Positions 32,654-44,930 are shown, numbered from the stretch's first letter. The stretch is DNA of 64,000 nucleotides from Plectosphaerella cucumerina (GCA_020746995.1 JAGPXD010000001.1:3224001-3288000), one strand, 5' to 3'. Numbers and translations are program-made. The notes: generated from the letters alone by a model not told the origin.

Positions 32654-35289
32654 ATGAGACTCAACGCCCTCCCCTCCTGCCTCCTCTGGGTCGCAGGAGC
32701 CCAGGCCCTGGCCCTGCCCATCGTCGAGCGCCAGGACGCTGATATCCCTACCGCCATCACCGGCACCGAGGACGTCATCCCCGTCTCCAAGACCGTCAGC
32801 GTCAGCCTCTCCGTCGCGCCCACCGGCACAGTCCAGATCCTTCCCACGCTGTCCGACGTCGAGCCGCACACCACGGGTATCGTCGTCACCGAGATCGAGA
32901 GGACCACCAACAACTACCTCTTGACGGCGTCCATCCCCTCACCCACTTCGCTCCTCCAGCCTCTCAAGTCCGTCACCAAGCGCGACCCCGAGCCCTCCGC
33001 CCACGCCCTGAGCAGGAGGCAGTCGGCCGGCCCCGCGGCCGACATCTTTGGCGTCCCCGTCGGCACTTCGCCCCCTAACACCATCATCGCCCGCCGCAGC
33101 GACCATCCCGTCCCTCGCAAGGAGATCCGCAAGTCCGGCCCCATCCAGACCAACAAGTTCTTCTCAAACTTCTTCCTCGACGACCAGCGCGGCCACACTT
33201 TCACCTTCCCCTATGCCGTCGCCTGGGCCAAGGGATGGGCTCCCGCCGTCAGCTACGGTCTCGCCGTCTCCCACACCGAGGCTAGGCAGCGCGTCTTCGG
33301 CCCCGTCCAGTTCAACGGCGCCAACGAGTACTTCATCAACCCCATCGGTATCCACTCCATGATCCTCTCTGCCAAGGAGCTCGGCAAGGACACTGTTCTC
33401 TACACTGACCTCATGACCGCCTTCTCCGTCCGCGTCAACCTCAAGGTCAACGCCGCCGCCACCAAGCCCACCGTCCAGTTCCCCATCTCCCAGGGCATGG
33501 GCTTCGTCACCGGCGTGTACGACGGCGCCACTCCCATCCTCCAGACGGGCGTTTTCTTCCGCACCATGACAAAGGCCACCACCAACCCCAAGACCAACGT
33601 CGTCAAGTACTCCTTCCTCCTCGAGGACGGCACCACCTGGCGCGTCTACGGCTACCACACCTCCGGCCAGCCGCTGGACCTCAAGGTCACCAACAACGGC
33701 CTCGTCACCAGCACCAGGCCCTTCTACGGCATCGTCCAGGTCGCAAAGGACCCTCAGACCGGCATCTCGGAGCGCGTCCTCGACTACGGCTGCGGAATCT
33801 ACTCCACCGACACCACCGTCGTCGGCTCCGTCTCGGGATCCTCCGGCTCCTACAGCCTCAAGTTCACCCGCGCCGGCCACGGCACCGGCGCCCTCGTCAT
33901 GTTCGCCCTTCCCCACCACGTGGCTGCCTTCAACGCCGACACCAAGGCGGCGACCAAGGACTACAAGCTCCAGACCGGCACAAAGGGCGTCGCCACCGCC
34001 ATCGTCGGCAATGTCTGGACCATGCTCGAGCCCTCCCTGCCCACGGGCATGGGCCTAGCCCCCTGGGACGCCTCCAAGGGTGGTTCGCGCAAGAACCTCT
34101 CCCAAGCGGCCAAGGACGCCATCGCCAAGATTGCCCAAGTCGAGATTTCGCAAGACATCATTGCGCAGTTGGACCAGAACTCGATGTACTTCAGCGGCAA
34201 GGTACTGCAGCCCACTCCCCTCCCCCCAATTGCTTGCTGACATCATCCAGACACTCCTCAAGTTCGCCCAGATCCTTTACGTCCTCAACGACCTCGTCGG
34301 CGACAAGGCGCTCGCCCAGGCCGGTCTCGTTAAGCTCAAGGAGGCCTTTGCCATCTTCGCCAGCAACAAGCAGGCCTTCCCCCTCGTCTACGACAAGGGC
34401 TGGGACGGTCTGGTGTCCTCCGCCTCGTACATCACGGGCAACTCCGGCGCCGACTTTGGCAACACGTACTACAACGACCACCACTTCCACTACGGCTACC
34501 ACATCCTCACCGCCGCCTACATCGGCTACCTCGACCGGGCCTGGGCGACGCAGAACGCGGAATACGTCAACACTCTGGTCCGCGACATCGCGAACCCCTC
34601 CACCAGGGACATCTACTACGCCCAGCACCGCACATTCGACTGGTACCACGGCCACAGCTGGGCGCACGGCCTCATTGCCCAGGCCGACGGCAAGAACCAG
34701 GAATCGACGTCCGAGGACATCACCGCCGCCTACGCCTGCAAGATGTGGGGTACCTTCATCGGCGACGTCAACATGGTCGCTCGCGCCAACCTCCAGCTGG
34801 CCGTCATGACGCGCAGCATGCAATCCTACTACATGTACACCAAGGACAATATCCACCAGCCCGCAAGCTTCATCGGCAACAAGGTCGCGGGCATCCTGTT
34901 CGAGAACAAGATCCACCACACGACGCACTTTGCCAACGGAACGCCCCAGATCGAGTCTATCCAGGGCATCCACATGATTCCCATTCACGCACCCTCGGCG
35001 CTGCAGCGGTCCAAGACGTTCATCAAGGAGGAGTGGGATACCTTCTTCGGCAATGGTGCCATTGACAAGATGGACAATGGCTGGAAGGGTATTGTCTACG
35101 CCAACTATGCCATCATTGAGCCTAAGAAGGCGTGGGACTTCTTCAACGGCACCACCTTCGACTCCAACAAGTGGCTTGACGGCGGCGCGTCGAGGACGTG
35201 GTACATGGCGTACTCTGCGGGTAAGTTTTGCTCATCTTCTCCCCTGGGCGGCTCCACACTAACGAATTGCAGCTCTTGGTGGTCTGTAG
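32654..35289 (+). CDS. Secreted endo-1,3-beta-glucanase, glycoside hydrolase family 81
   Basis: This hydrolyses internal beta-1,3-glucan bonds, either in the fungus's own wall (cell separation, remodelling) or in other glucans. Three exons (32654-34201, 34251-35220, 35273-35289; introns 49 and 52 nt) give 844 residues. A signal peptide (about residues 1-20) and a Ser/Thr-rich leader precede the family-81 N-terminal beta-sandwich (GPIQTNKFFSNFFLDDQRGH, then FTFPYAVAWAKG). The helical catalytic domain follows. YNDHHFHYGYH contains the conserved acid D592, and KNQESTSEDI carries the conserved glutamates E667 and E671, one of them the catalytic base. HSWAHGL and the DNIHQPASF region also match the family. 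The last exon supplies only the final residues (ALGGL) and the stop. KR and RR dibasic sites near residues 114-125 suggest propeptide removal. Length fits the Eng1/Eng2-like enzymes. Confidence 0.95.
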
Positions 35290-37026
35290 ATGTAATAGGA
35301 GAAGGATCTGTGCCCACAGCACTTCGGGGTTTTGGAGACGACGATTCACGAGTCACCTACTTAATAGTCGTTAGACAGCAGCGAAGCGTTGGATATTTGT
35401 GTTGTACATATCATCGCGAAGCATCACCCTGGCATACCCAGTTTCATACCGTCTCACAACTTTTGATACCAAATTTGCTATCATGTCGTTCACGATGTAA
35501 CTGTAACTAGTTGAGGATCGATTCGTGATGTCGCACATCCAATGGTGGATCTTAACAGGGGTCGGGTGGCAAACGTCGATCGCTGATAGTGCCGGCATGC
35601 GCTGAAGCACGCCGAGGCGCTACAGGCCCGATGGTAAGGGGTCCAAGGAGATCGCCTGGGAAATTCCCCGTTGCAGATGAGGCGGGCTTGGCATGTTCTT
35701 GACGTCAAGTTGATGCTAAGTGCCGGGCGTAACCTCCGGAGACATGATGACCAACGGAGTCAGCATGTCGGCATGTACGCCTTTCGAAGCTGGAGCAAGA
35801 TATGCCTGGGCATCCGTGGTATTGCCATTATTAGCAACTTGAGTCTGGGCTTTCAGCAAACCGGAGAAAAGGTCCACGATACTCTTCTACTGAGAATCTG
35901 CCTGAAATCGGGTGCAAAGAACTCCTCAAATCGAAAGGCATCCGGAAGAATGTCGTTACCATGATGCAGTTTGGGACCGTAGTAATACTGCCCTGGACAA
36001 CTCAGATGGCTCCGCTTGATCCATCATCGGATGAGGAGCACGATGAGGAGCCCGGTATAGGTTGCCCCAACCAATTCTCCACCTCGGCTTCGAAGTCCGA
36101 CTTTTCGAATCTTTGGCCCAGCAGAACCAGACGAGAGAGTCGTGGATACTTTGTTCAAACACTTACGAGATCAGAAATTACCAATAGAACATTGGGTGCA
36201 GATTCTGTGCCCAGCGTTCGTTCAACTTTCGAGGATATGAATACAACCTGGAAGGCAACTTTGCAGCTGGGTGACCATCAATGAGTTACTTGACACGCAG
36301 CACACTGCAGCCACGATGCCACACTCTACGAATCGTTGGCCATGTTCCTTTCGATATGGGGAAGGGATCGAAATCAGTTGCTTCACGGCGGAGGACTGCC
36401 TACAAGCCGACACTTAGGGCTTCAGACCTTATAAAGTAAGAATTACGTCTCAATATGCACGGCAGACCGACAACGGCCTCTCCCTCATTGCGTTATCGGC
36501 GCGACATGACCAATCTGGCAAGTGCTCGGCACAAGAGGGGTTGCTATCTTTGTGGTGATAATGGCTATCTCGACGCGGGCGGTCGGAGGGGTCTTCCGAC
36601 GGGCGGTGCGGGCGCAGCCAAAACGCCGAGCGCCCGCGCACCCGATGTCGGAAGCCGGCTCCGACCCTATGATAGCAGGTCAGCTGGCCAGCCGGATCCA
36701 GCAATGCGGCCCCCGGCCTTGTCGCTCTGAGGCGGGCAGTGTTTTAGTCAATGGTCCACGTGCCCAATTTTAGCCTTTGAGTGCCGTAAAACAAACGCCC
36801 GTACGGCAACACCGACACCAGCCGTCGTGTCTCTGTCTCCCTGGCTGATATCGGAGTTAGGTTCCGGGGTTGAGGGCGGCTGCCCTCGGTGTTTCTCATT
36901 ATGACGACGGGGCGAGGCCCAGCCCGATATGAATATATCAGCCTCCCGTGACTTCCTCCCCTACCTCTACCGTCTTCTCCTGACCACACACACAAATCCG
37001 AAACATCACATCACAACCACACAACG
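35290..37026. other. Intergenic, no supported gene
   Basis: This 1.7-kb spacer between same-strand genes is AT-richer than its neighbours in the middle. A TATA-like tgaatatat near 36928 precedes the proline dehydrogenase start by about 100 nt. Short open frames here lack motifs. Confidence 0.45.
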
Positions 37027-38524
37027 ATGCACAAGTCACCAAGAGTCGCCTGCTCTTCTTGCAGACTGGCTAGGACAACACTGTCCGGCTTCCCAACGAG
37101 ACGTGATGGAGTTCGACACATTAGCAGCACAACCAAGAACGCAGCAACAGCACCCACGGCATCTGCCACACACCTTGTGCCACCACCAGAGCATTCCGCC
37201 TTGTCCGATGTCGCCGCCAAGAAAGCCATGGCCCGGTTACCGACGAAGAACCTCCTCCGATCTCTTGCTCTGACGGAGCTCATGACACAGGGCTGGCTGC
37301 TCAGGCCGTCCATCGCCTTCATGGGCCTTATCGCCAACTCCAAGTCGGCCTTCCTCAACGCAGACAAGAACCCGATCCTCAACCGGCTGCTGCGGTGGAC
37401 CGTTTACAACCACTTCTGTGCGGGAACAAACCCGAGGGAGGTCCGGCAGTCCATTGCGGAGCACAAGCAGATGGGATACCAGGGCGTGATTCTCAACCAT
37501 GCCAAGGAGATCCTCCTGGAGCATGACGATGCAAAGGGCGCCGCGGTTGGGGCTGAGTACGGCCCTGCCTACTACGCCATGATTGCCAAGTGGAAGGAGT
37601 ACGCCCTCAACGGCCTTGCCATGCTGCAGCCGGGCGATTTTCTGTCTCTGAAGTGAGTCTTGCAATCATTTGCTGCTCTGGTGCATTAGCTAACATCATC
37701 CCAGACTCACTGGTGCCGGTCCCATCATCATCCACGCCCTCCAGGCCAAGGGCCCCATCCCCGCGGCCATGGACGAGGCTCTCACTGAGATCTGCGAAGC
37801 GGCCAAGAAGCAAGGTTCCCGTGTGTGGTTTGACGCCGAGCAGACCGGTCTACAGCCGGGCGTTGACGAGTGGGCTCTTGAGATGATGCGCCGGTGGAAC
37901 CGCGACGGCCAGGCTCTCGTCTACAACACGATCCAGGCATACCTCAAGGCATCGTCCGAGAACGCCGACCGCCACATCACCTTGGCCGCCGAGCAGGGCT
38001 GGACAGTGGCCATCAAGCTGGTGCGCGGGGCCTACATTGAGCAGGAGCCCCGGGCCATGATTCACGACACCAAGGAGGACACGGACCGAAACTACGACGC
38101 CATCGCCGACAGCCTCCTCAGCCGACGCCTGCCAGCTGAAGCTGCCGCCCGTGGCCTGGAGCCCCCCGCGGCGGCGCTGTTCCTGGCGACGCACAACGCG
38201 CCCAGCACGGCGCGGGCGTGCGAGACACACCGGGCGCGACTCCTGGCGGGCCAGCCAACGTGCGCGCTTGAGTGCGGGCAGCTGGTGGGCATGGCGGACG
38301 AGCTGGGCTGTGAGCTGATTGAGAACTACGAGCGCGAGGTGGTGGACGCTGCTGTGGCACGGGGATCGGTGCCGAGGGCGTTCAAGTACCTGACCTGGGG
38401 CACGGTGGGTGAGTGCATGGGATACCTGCACAGGAGGGCGATTGAGAATAGCGGCGCGGTGGAGGCGTCGAAGCACATGGTGGCATCGCTGCGGGCGGAG
38501 CTGCGGAGGAGGATGTTTGGGTAG
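37027..38524 (+). CDS. Mitochondrial proline dehydrogenase (proline oxidase)
   Basis: This flavoenzyme oxidises L-proline to pyrroline-5-carboxylate in the mitochondrion, the first step of proline catabolism to glutamate. Exons 37027-37652 and 37705-38524 (intron 52 nt, ctaac branch site) give 481 residues. The N-terminus is Arg/Ser/Thr-rich (ACSSCRLARTTLSGFPTRRD) with few acidic residues, as expected for a mitochondrial targeting peptide. The TIM-barrel core shows YQGVILNHAKE, RVWFDAEQTG, IKLVRGAYIEQE (FAD/substrate-binding strand) and the C-terminal signature YLHRRAIENS, whose adjacent arginines bind the proline carboxylate. Length matches fungal PUT1-type enzymes. The gene lies 590 nt upstream of, and on the same strand as, a Zn2Cys6 regulator, reminiscent of proline-utilisation loci in other fungi. 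Confidence 0.95.
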
Positions 38525-39114
38525 GCCAGACAGGGAAGCACAGGGCATAGAAAGGGATAGGGAGTGATACCAGGGGTAGACGATTAGAGACTCATGACGC
38601 AAGCGATTATGAATATTAGATAATGAAGAGATACAAGAGTTGGCGCGATCGATGATGGATTGGCAGTGTAGTGCGACGTGTGATGGTGGGAGGGAGGGAA
38701 CATTCCAGCTGCCCTCCGTTGGAGTCGGAACTTGAACCCCGGAGTGTGGAGAGAGAGAGATAAGCTGGGGATGATGATGACGGAAAAAAGGGGCTGAAGA
38801 TTGGCGGGGGCGTATCGTGATGGCAGGAGCGATCCGACGCCTCCGAGCTTCCTCCGCCCTCGGATCACGCCGCCGGGGAGCGCTGCACGCCCTGTGCGCC
38901 CTGTAGCACAGCGGGTCACGAGGGCGATAAGCCCCCCGTGCCCGGCGAGTCATGTTCCATCGCCCGCCTATATCGGCCATGCCTACCCCAATCCCCGTAC
39001 AAAAAGGTCGGAACGACCCACCGACGCTTTTCGTCGCCGCGCCCTCGCACACACCACCCAAGCACGCACGTCACGTATCGCGACCGCGCCCCTGCGGCTA
39101 CCATCGCACACGCC
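38525..39114. other. Spacer between proline dehydrogenase and the Zn2Cys6 gene
   Basis: This 590-nt spacer ends in a GC-rich, C-rich leader that is probably transcribed with the regulator. It contains no gene. A short GA run (gagagagaga) lies near 38750. Confidence 0.4.
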
Positions 39115-41682
39115 ATGCCCGAGACAGCCCAGGACCACCAGTTCAAGGTGACCAAGAAGGTCCAGAAAGCGTACGAGACAATGCCTCCCCGTCCGTCAGA
39201 GGCTTCCGGGGAGGCCGGCCCAGCTGCGAGTCTCGCTTCTTTTGTTTCGAGGGATTGAGGACGAAGCGGACTAACACGGGACTGTGTTGCAGATGTGAAC
39301 GATGTCGCATTATGAAGGTCAAGTGCTCTGGTGCTGAGCCGTGCGCGAGGTGCCAGAGGGCGAAGGAGAGATGCTTCTTTGCGGCTGAGAGCAAGAGGAT
39401 CTCCGTGTCGGAGAGGTATGTGTTTTGGTCTGAGTTGAGGATTTGATACTGACAAGTGTGATAGCTACTTGAGGGAGCTTGAGGGACGGCAAAGTGTAGC
39501 GCTGACGCCTGGGTCGATCTCGACGCCTCGCGCACGAAGGCAGAGCCAGCTCAGTCAGGAGACGTCGGGGGGTCGTGACATCAGTCCTCCGGGGTTTGCG
39601 GTCCCGAGACGGCCATCGCCGGTGCATGAGAGGCCGCGGGAAGAGGCTCATCATACGTGTAAGTTTGCCGGCGCATCGAAGGACAAGTCCACTTCACTGA
39701 CCAGTCAGCCGCTCTCAACCGTCTGGCCGACTCTGCCCTCGGCTCGGACGAGCCACACGGCATCGAGTCCCCGTTCAGACTGAACCCCCTGGCCGACAAC
39801 GACTACACCTTTGCCAAGATGGCAGGCCGGTACTGTAAGCTCAGCACATTCATTCCCTACCCCTGAGACCCCTCACTAACACGTCTCAGGGTACATGGGC
39901 CCCTCTTCCTCCTGGTCTTTCTGCCGCCGTGTGCTCGCCCTCCTCGGCCAACGCCTGCCAGCATCAAGCTACGTTCCTGATCCCCAGCACCTCGACGCCG
40001 GCGCCCTCAAACTCCGATGGCGGCCCGTCGCCTACGACGAGGTACCCGACACTTCCAACCTCCCGCCCCTCGACTATGCCATCCTCCTCTTCAACACAGC
40101 CCGCTTCTACCTCGGCTCCATCGCCTACCTCATCGACGAGCAGGACTTCCTCCGAAACCTGCACGAGCTGTACGAGGACCCCGTCGCCAAAGCCACGGCC
40201 GCCCGCCACTGGTTCGCCGTCTATCTCCTCGTCCTGGCCTACGGCAAGGTCTTCATCGTCAACCAGAGCTCGCCCGAGGGCCCCGCTGGCTACCAGTATG
40301 CCGTGCGCGCCATGGCCCTCATGCCCGACCTCTCGGGTCTCGATGCCGACGCTATCCACGCCGTGCAGGCCTTGGCCCTTGGCGCTGTGTACCTGCAGTC
40401 CATCGACATGCGGCTCGGCGCGCTGCAGCACGTGGGTCTCCCTGGTAAACCTTGAGGAGCCTTTCACTGACAAGACGTACAGATTGGCCATGCCCTGCGC
40501 ATATGCATCATCGAGGGCTGGCACCGCCACATGCCTGAAGAGGTCGTCGGCATTGAGCACTCGCGACGCTGCAACACCATCTTCTGGGTCGTCTACCGCC
40601 TTGATCGCGAGTTTGGACCGCTCATGGGCGCACCGAGCTCCATCCGCGACGAGGACATCACGGCCAAGGCGCCCTCGGAGCTCGATGGCACGCTTGACGC
40701 CTTGAACATGACGCTGCATACCCGCCTGGCCCGGCTCATGGCGCGGATCCTGACGGGTGAGTTCTGATGGATGTTGTGGTGATTTGCTTCTGTGCTGACT
40801 GATGTCAAGCCATCTACGGCGTTGGGCAGCAGTTTGACGGGTCGCTCGTCACCAATACCCAAGAGGTCCTCCGCGACCTAGCGCAGCTGTCCAAGGACAT
40901 CAATGCCCTCCTCAACGAGCACTTCCAAGGCTCCATCAGTAGGGCCTCGCGCATGGCATTGCGGCTCATCCTGTCCTACCACCATGTCAGTTTTCTTTCC
41001 TTTCCGGACCACCCCCAGCTAACCCCGTCGTTAGTGTGTCGTCCTCACCACGCGGCCCCTCGTGATGTGCGCGCTTCACATCCACGTCAAGCAAACAGAC
41101 ACCTTCCGCAGCGGTTCAATCTCACTATCACCACCCGTGGCTTCACTATTGCAATCCTGCGTCGACTCCGCGCAGACTGTCCTACGCATCCTCCGCGTCA
41201 TCGGAGACGAGGACCTTCTTGAGGCCTTCCTCCCCTTCCAGCTCGAAGACGCTTTCTCTTCAGCCTTCATCTTGTATCTCGTGCGCACCATCAGCCCCGC
41301 CCTGTTGCAGGACGATAGCTGGTCCGACAACGTGCGGAGTATCATGGACAAGATGATCTCAAAAGGCAGCATCGTGGCCCCTCTGCGCAAGGTCGAGCTC
41401 GCGCAGCTGGAGCACATCATGGGTGTGTTCACGCCGCTGGGCGATGACGGCGCGGAAGACGCGCCGCCTACGCCTGCGGCAAGCTCGGCGGCTGCTGCGG
41501 CCCAAGGAGGGATGGAGCAGGACGATGCGGGGCAAGATATGTCACTCGATGAACCGGGATGGGATCTGTTCATGTCTAATGGCATGGTGGGCATATCGCC
41601 GGGGGAGATGCTGGACCTGGCGGCTCAGCTTGAGGTTGGGGCTGATTTCTCGGCGGGTATGAGCTGGGATGTTGGACCGTAG
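39115..41682 (+). CDS. Zn(II)2Cys6 fungal transcription factor, eight exons
   Basis: This is a predicted nuclear DNA-binding regulator. Exons: 39115-39170, 39293-39415, 39465-39658, 39709-39834, 39890-40431, 40483-40756, 40810-40985 and 41035-41682, giving 712 residues with every junction in frame. Exon 1 ends in the Ala codon before the first zinc cysteine, so splicing creates VQKACERCRIMKVKC. The cluster C-x2-C-x6-C-x5-C-x2-C-x6-C (residues 20-46) is perfect. A linker and dimerisation helix (SYLRELEGRQ) follow, then a Ser/Pro-rich stretch and the middle homology region (PPLDYAILLFNTARFYLGS, then IGHALRICIIEGWHRH, then RCNTIFWVVYRLDRE) of the Fungal_trans class. The C-terminus is acidic and Ala/Met-rich (MEQDDAGQDMSLDEPG), a possible activation domain. 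Intron 1 (122 nt) is longer than the rest. Adjacency to proline dehydrogenase suggests, but does not prove, a role in proline use. Confidence 0.9.
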
Positions 41683-42754
41683 ACTGAGATGGCGTTTGTG
41701 GCGGCGTTAGATGTGGTGAGGCATTCTCAGCCAGATGAATATTCACTGTCTGACACGGAAGACAATCCAATTTGCATTCACTCGATGTCTACCTAGGGAC
41801 ACAACCCTAAGCCAACTAACCCCAGCCCTAAGAAAACCCTTTCACCGCTTGACTTTACGGTTTACAAATTCCGTCTGCAACTTGAACCACAACGTGAACA
41901 TCGTCCAGACGCCCTGCCCAACAGACAACGCAGACAAAGGTATTCAGCTGCCTCTCTCCAACACTCGGTCCAAACCTCGCAGCCGAACATCTCGGCCGGC
42001 GTCGTCAAAGACTCCCCACACCTCGCCTCGTCGCCCAATCGCCAAGCGCCGTCGGCTCGCATCCATGGATCCGATCGCCAAAGTCCCCAGCGCCCTCCAG
42101 AGCAGCCCACCCTCCTCGGCTCTTTGTCACAATACTCCCCGAGGCGGGCCCCCCTTGCCCCAGGTCCCAGGAGGAAACAAGGCCTGGGGAGGAAGGCCAA
42201 ACGCGGGGCGAGGGCGGGGTGCCGCCTGCATCGACAGTTGGTGATCCCACCAAACAGACCAGACCGTCGGCCAACCCCCCGTTCCGTTGAGTCATGCCAT
42301 TATATGCCCCGGGTGCGCCTCTCGTCGGCATCGGCTCTCAAGACAAGCAAGCGCCGCCCCCCGGATCTGCCTCCGTCATATCTGCCCAGCTATCGGGAGT
42401 CGTTCGTCGCTCGCCATCGCATCTCACCACACCACCCCGTCGGTCGGTAGCCAACGCCCCCCCCTGGACATCTCGTCGGAGAAGTGACATTCTAGCCTGG
42501 CGTTCCCCAGATTTTCCCCAACTCGCGAGTCGCAACGCGCCCACGCGACGGCGACGGCTAGGTGGAGTCCCGCGAGGATAAGTATCCAGGACGGCCTCAC
42601 CTCTTGCTGATCACTCCTCGTCTCCTCTCTCCTCATCCTCTCCCGGAACAACGGCGCGCATGCAGCTCGAGCTTTCTGTCTGATCTGGGCCATCTGCCAA
42701 GCATCCGCATCATTCACGACTTCTCCCCCCACGGCACCGTACCACTTCGCAACC
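41683..42754. other. Intergenic, promoter of the transporter gene
   Basis: This 1.07-kb spacer runs from the regulator's stop to the transporter start. It is strongly C-rich near its right end, as is typical of leaders in this genome. No gene is supported. Confidence 0.45.
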
Positions 42755-44716
42755 ATGGGCGGACTCAAGGCTGTGGAAGACAGGCCGACGCCGAAGGAGG
42801 TCTACAACTGGCGCCTCTACACCGAAGCCTCGATCATTGCCATGGGCTCCCTGCTTGTGAGTTTCCCCCTCTCCTCTGATCTTGTCCAGCCACTGACAAT
42901 GCTTGCCTGCAGTTTGGCTACGACTCGGCCTTCATCGGCACCACCATTGCCCGCAAGAGTTTCGTCGCCGACTTTGGCATCACCCCCGACAATAAAGCCG
43001 AGATTTCTTCCAACATCACCTCGGCCTTCCAGGCTGGAGCCCTCGGCGGCGCCCTCATGTGCTTTTTTAGTACGCCCAGCCCCCCTCCCTTGCTTCCCTT
43101 TGTCCTTTGACAGAACCACCCTCTGACAACCTCCCAGTCACAGAGTACATCGGCCGCAAATGGGCCCTCATCATCTCCAACATCGTCTTCATTGCTGGCG
43201 CCATTCCGATGGTCGCTGCTACCAATGACCTCGCCTACATGTACGCCGGCCGAGCCCTGACCGGATGGGGCTGCGGCGTCATCACTGCCACCGTCCCCTC
43301 GTACATCGCCGAGCTGTCTGTGTCCTCCATCCGCGGCATCCTTACCGGCCTCTTCGAGGTGACATACCAGACGGGCTCCCTAATTGGGTTCTGGATTAAC
43401 TATGGTAATTCCCTTACTTTCTCTGATCTTCTACAACAGTTGTCAACTTTCACAGCTGTTGTCAACTTTCACAGCTGTTGTCAACTTTCACAACTGTTGT
43501 CAACTTTCACAAAAAAGTTGAAGCTAACTTTTATGCCAAGGAATCAACCGCAATATGGATCCTTTGTCTCGCGCCTCTTGGCGTCTGCCTATGGCTGTTC
43601 AGCTCATCCCTGCCGGCGCCCTACTTGTGGGAGGCTTCTTCCTCCACGAGTCTCCATTGTGGCTCTTCCGAAAGGGCCGCCGTACCGAGGGCGAGGCCGC
43701 CCTAGTCTCCCTGCGTCAGCTACCCATCGAGCATCAGTATATGCAAGAGGAGCTCGATATCATCAACGCCCGTCTAAGCGAGGAAGCCAGCGTCGCCGCT
43801 AAATACGGTACAGGCTTCTTCGCTTATATCAGGGGGTCTCTATACGAGCTATCCCGTAAGGGTATGTATAACAGGGTTATACTCGTTTTTTGTGCCTTTG
43901 CGCTTCAGAATATGAGTGGTGCCGCGGCCATTAATTACTATAGCCCTATGCTTTTTAGCTCTATCGGTATTACCGACGTCGCCTTATATACCGGTATCTA
44001 CGGATTGGTTAAGGCTATAGCCTCTATCATCTTCTACGGCGCTCTTATCGACGTCTGGGGCCGCCGCAGACCGACCATCATCTCGAGCATTGCCTGTTCG
44101 CTCTGCCTCTGGTTCGTGGGCGCCTACGTCAAGGTCGGCAACCCTGCTCCAATCCTAGCAGCCGGGGGCACGCTTTCAGCTTCCACAGAGGCCGGTGGTC
44201 GTGCCGCGACAGGCGCCATCATGATCTACTCCATCTTCTGGTCCTTCGGTCTCAACGGTATCCCCTGGATCGTCTCGGCCGAGATTTTCCCGGGCGCCCT
44301 TCGCAACCTCACAGGCACCTACGCCGCCTTCTGCCAGTGGATGGTTCAGTTCATCATCACAAAGGCACTGCCGTACATCTTCAACTCGCTCTCGTTCGGC
44401 GTCTGGTTCTTCTTTGCCTGCTGGATGCTTCTGGCTAGCTGCTGGGCCTTCTTCTTCTTGCCCGAGACCAAGGGCGTCACCATCGATCAGATGGATGTTC
44501 TCTTGTACGTCCTCTTTTCCCCCGTTCCCTCACTCCCTACCCCCCCCTCTCCTTCTCTCCACTACTATTCAGCACCTCTATTTACATCCTACTAACTCCT
44601 CTCACAGTGGCTACGAGGGTGATCGCCGTGCCCAGGGCATTGTCAGCACCCCAATCAAGGACGACAAAGGCTCCGACCATGAGGTCAGCGAAGTCAACGA
44701 TGTTAGCAAGGTCTAG
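42755..44716 (+). CDS. MFS sugar/quinate-type transporter, five exons
   Basis: This plasma-membrane symporter of the sugar porter family is most like fungal quinate permeases by its N-terminus and loop sequences. Exons 42755-42856, 42913-43069, 43138-43404, 43541-44504 and 44608-44716 give 532 residues. Motifs: FGYDSAFIGTTIA in span 1, EYIGRKWALI (G-R-K loop 2-3), GRALTGWGCGVITATVPSYI (span 4), PESPxW-equivalent HESPLWLFRKGR, DVWGRRRPTI (loop 8-9), PWIVSAEIFPGALRN, and LPETKGVTIDQMD at the end of the last span. Twelve spans are evident. Intron 3 (136 nt) is enlarged by a 19-nt minisatellite, and codons 43795-44045 use A/T-ending codons unlike the rest of the gene. The substrate is not certain; the neighbouring DapA-type aldolase leaves sugar-acid catabolism open. 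Confidence 0.92.
43441..43511. repeat. 19-nt minisatellite inside intron 3 of the transporter gene
   Basis: The unit tgtcaactttcacagctgt occurs three times head to tail (43441-43459, 43460-43478, and 43479-43497 with one change) plus a partial fourth copy to 43511. It lies wholly inside the intron. Removing it would leave an intron of about 65 nt, the normal size here. Confidence 0.9.
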
Positions 44717-44845
44717 GCACACAGTGGCCGAGGAACTACAGTTTTATAGCTTTCAATCCGCGTGTCTTGCTTGGCACACAAATGACCCCTGCCGTGAGAT
44801 GTCTTTGTGCCTCCCATCCCCCGTCCCATAAGGCGTCCTTGCCAA

Positions 44846-44930
44846 CCCTCGGCATTCCCTTTGTTACCCCTCGGGGCTTCTTTGTTGCCCCTCGAAGCTC
44901 CTGTACTATCCCTCGAAGCCTATTTATCGC
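44846..44930. repeat. Degenerate 21-22 nt tandem repeat, 3' flank of the transporter gene
   Basis: Four copies start with CCCTCG at 44846, 44868, 44889 and 44910, a spacing of 22, 21 and 21 nt. They are followed by related G/C- then T-rich bodies. The array lies in the probable 3' untranslated or downstream region. Confidence 0.7.

Noticed and set aside
37850..39061. A 403-codon open frame on the minus strand
   Set aside because: It is antisense to proline dehydrogenase and its 3' flank. The Arg/Ala/His-rich translation has no domain and ignores the clear plus-strand gene.
43405..43540. Reading the minisatellite as coding sequence
   Set aside because: The frame through it gives a product ending without transporter features. 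The GT...AAG splice restores INYG-INRN and span continuity.
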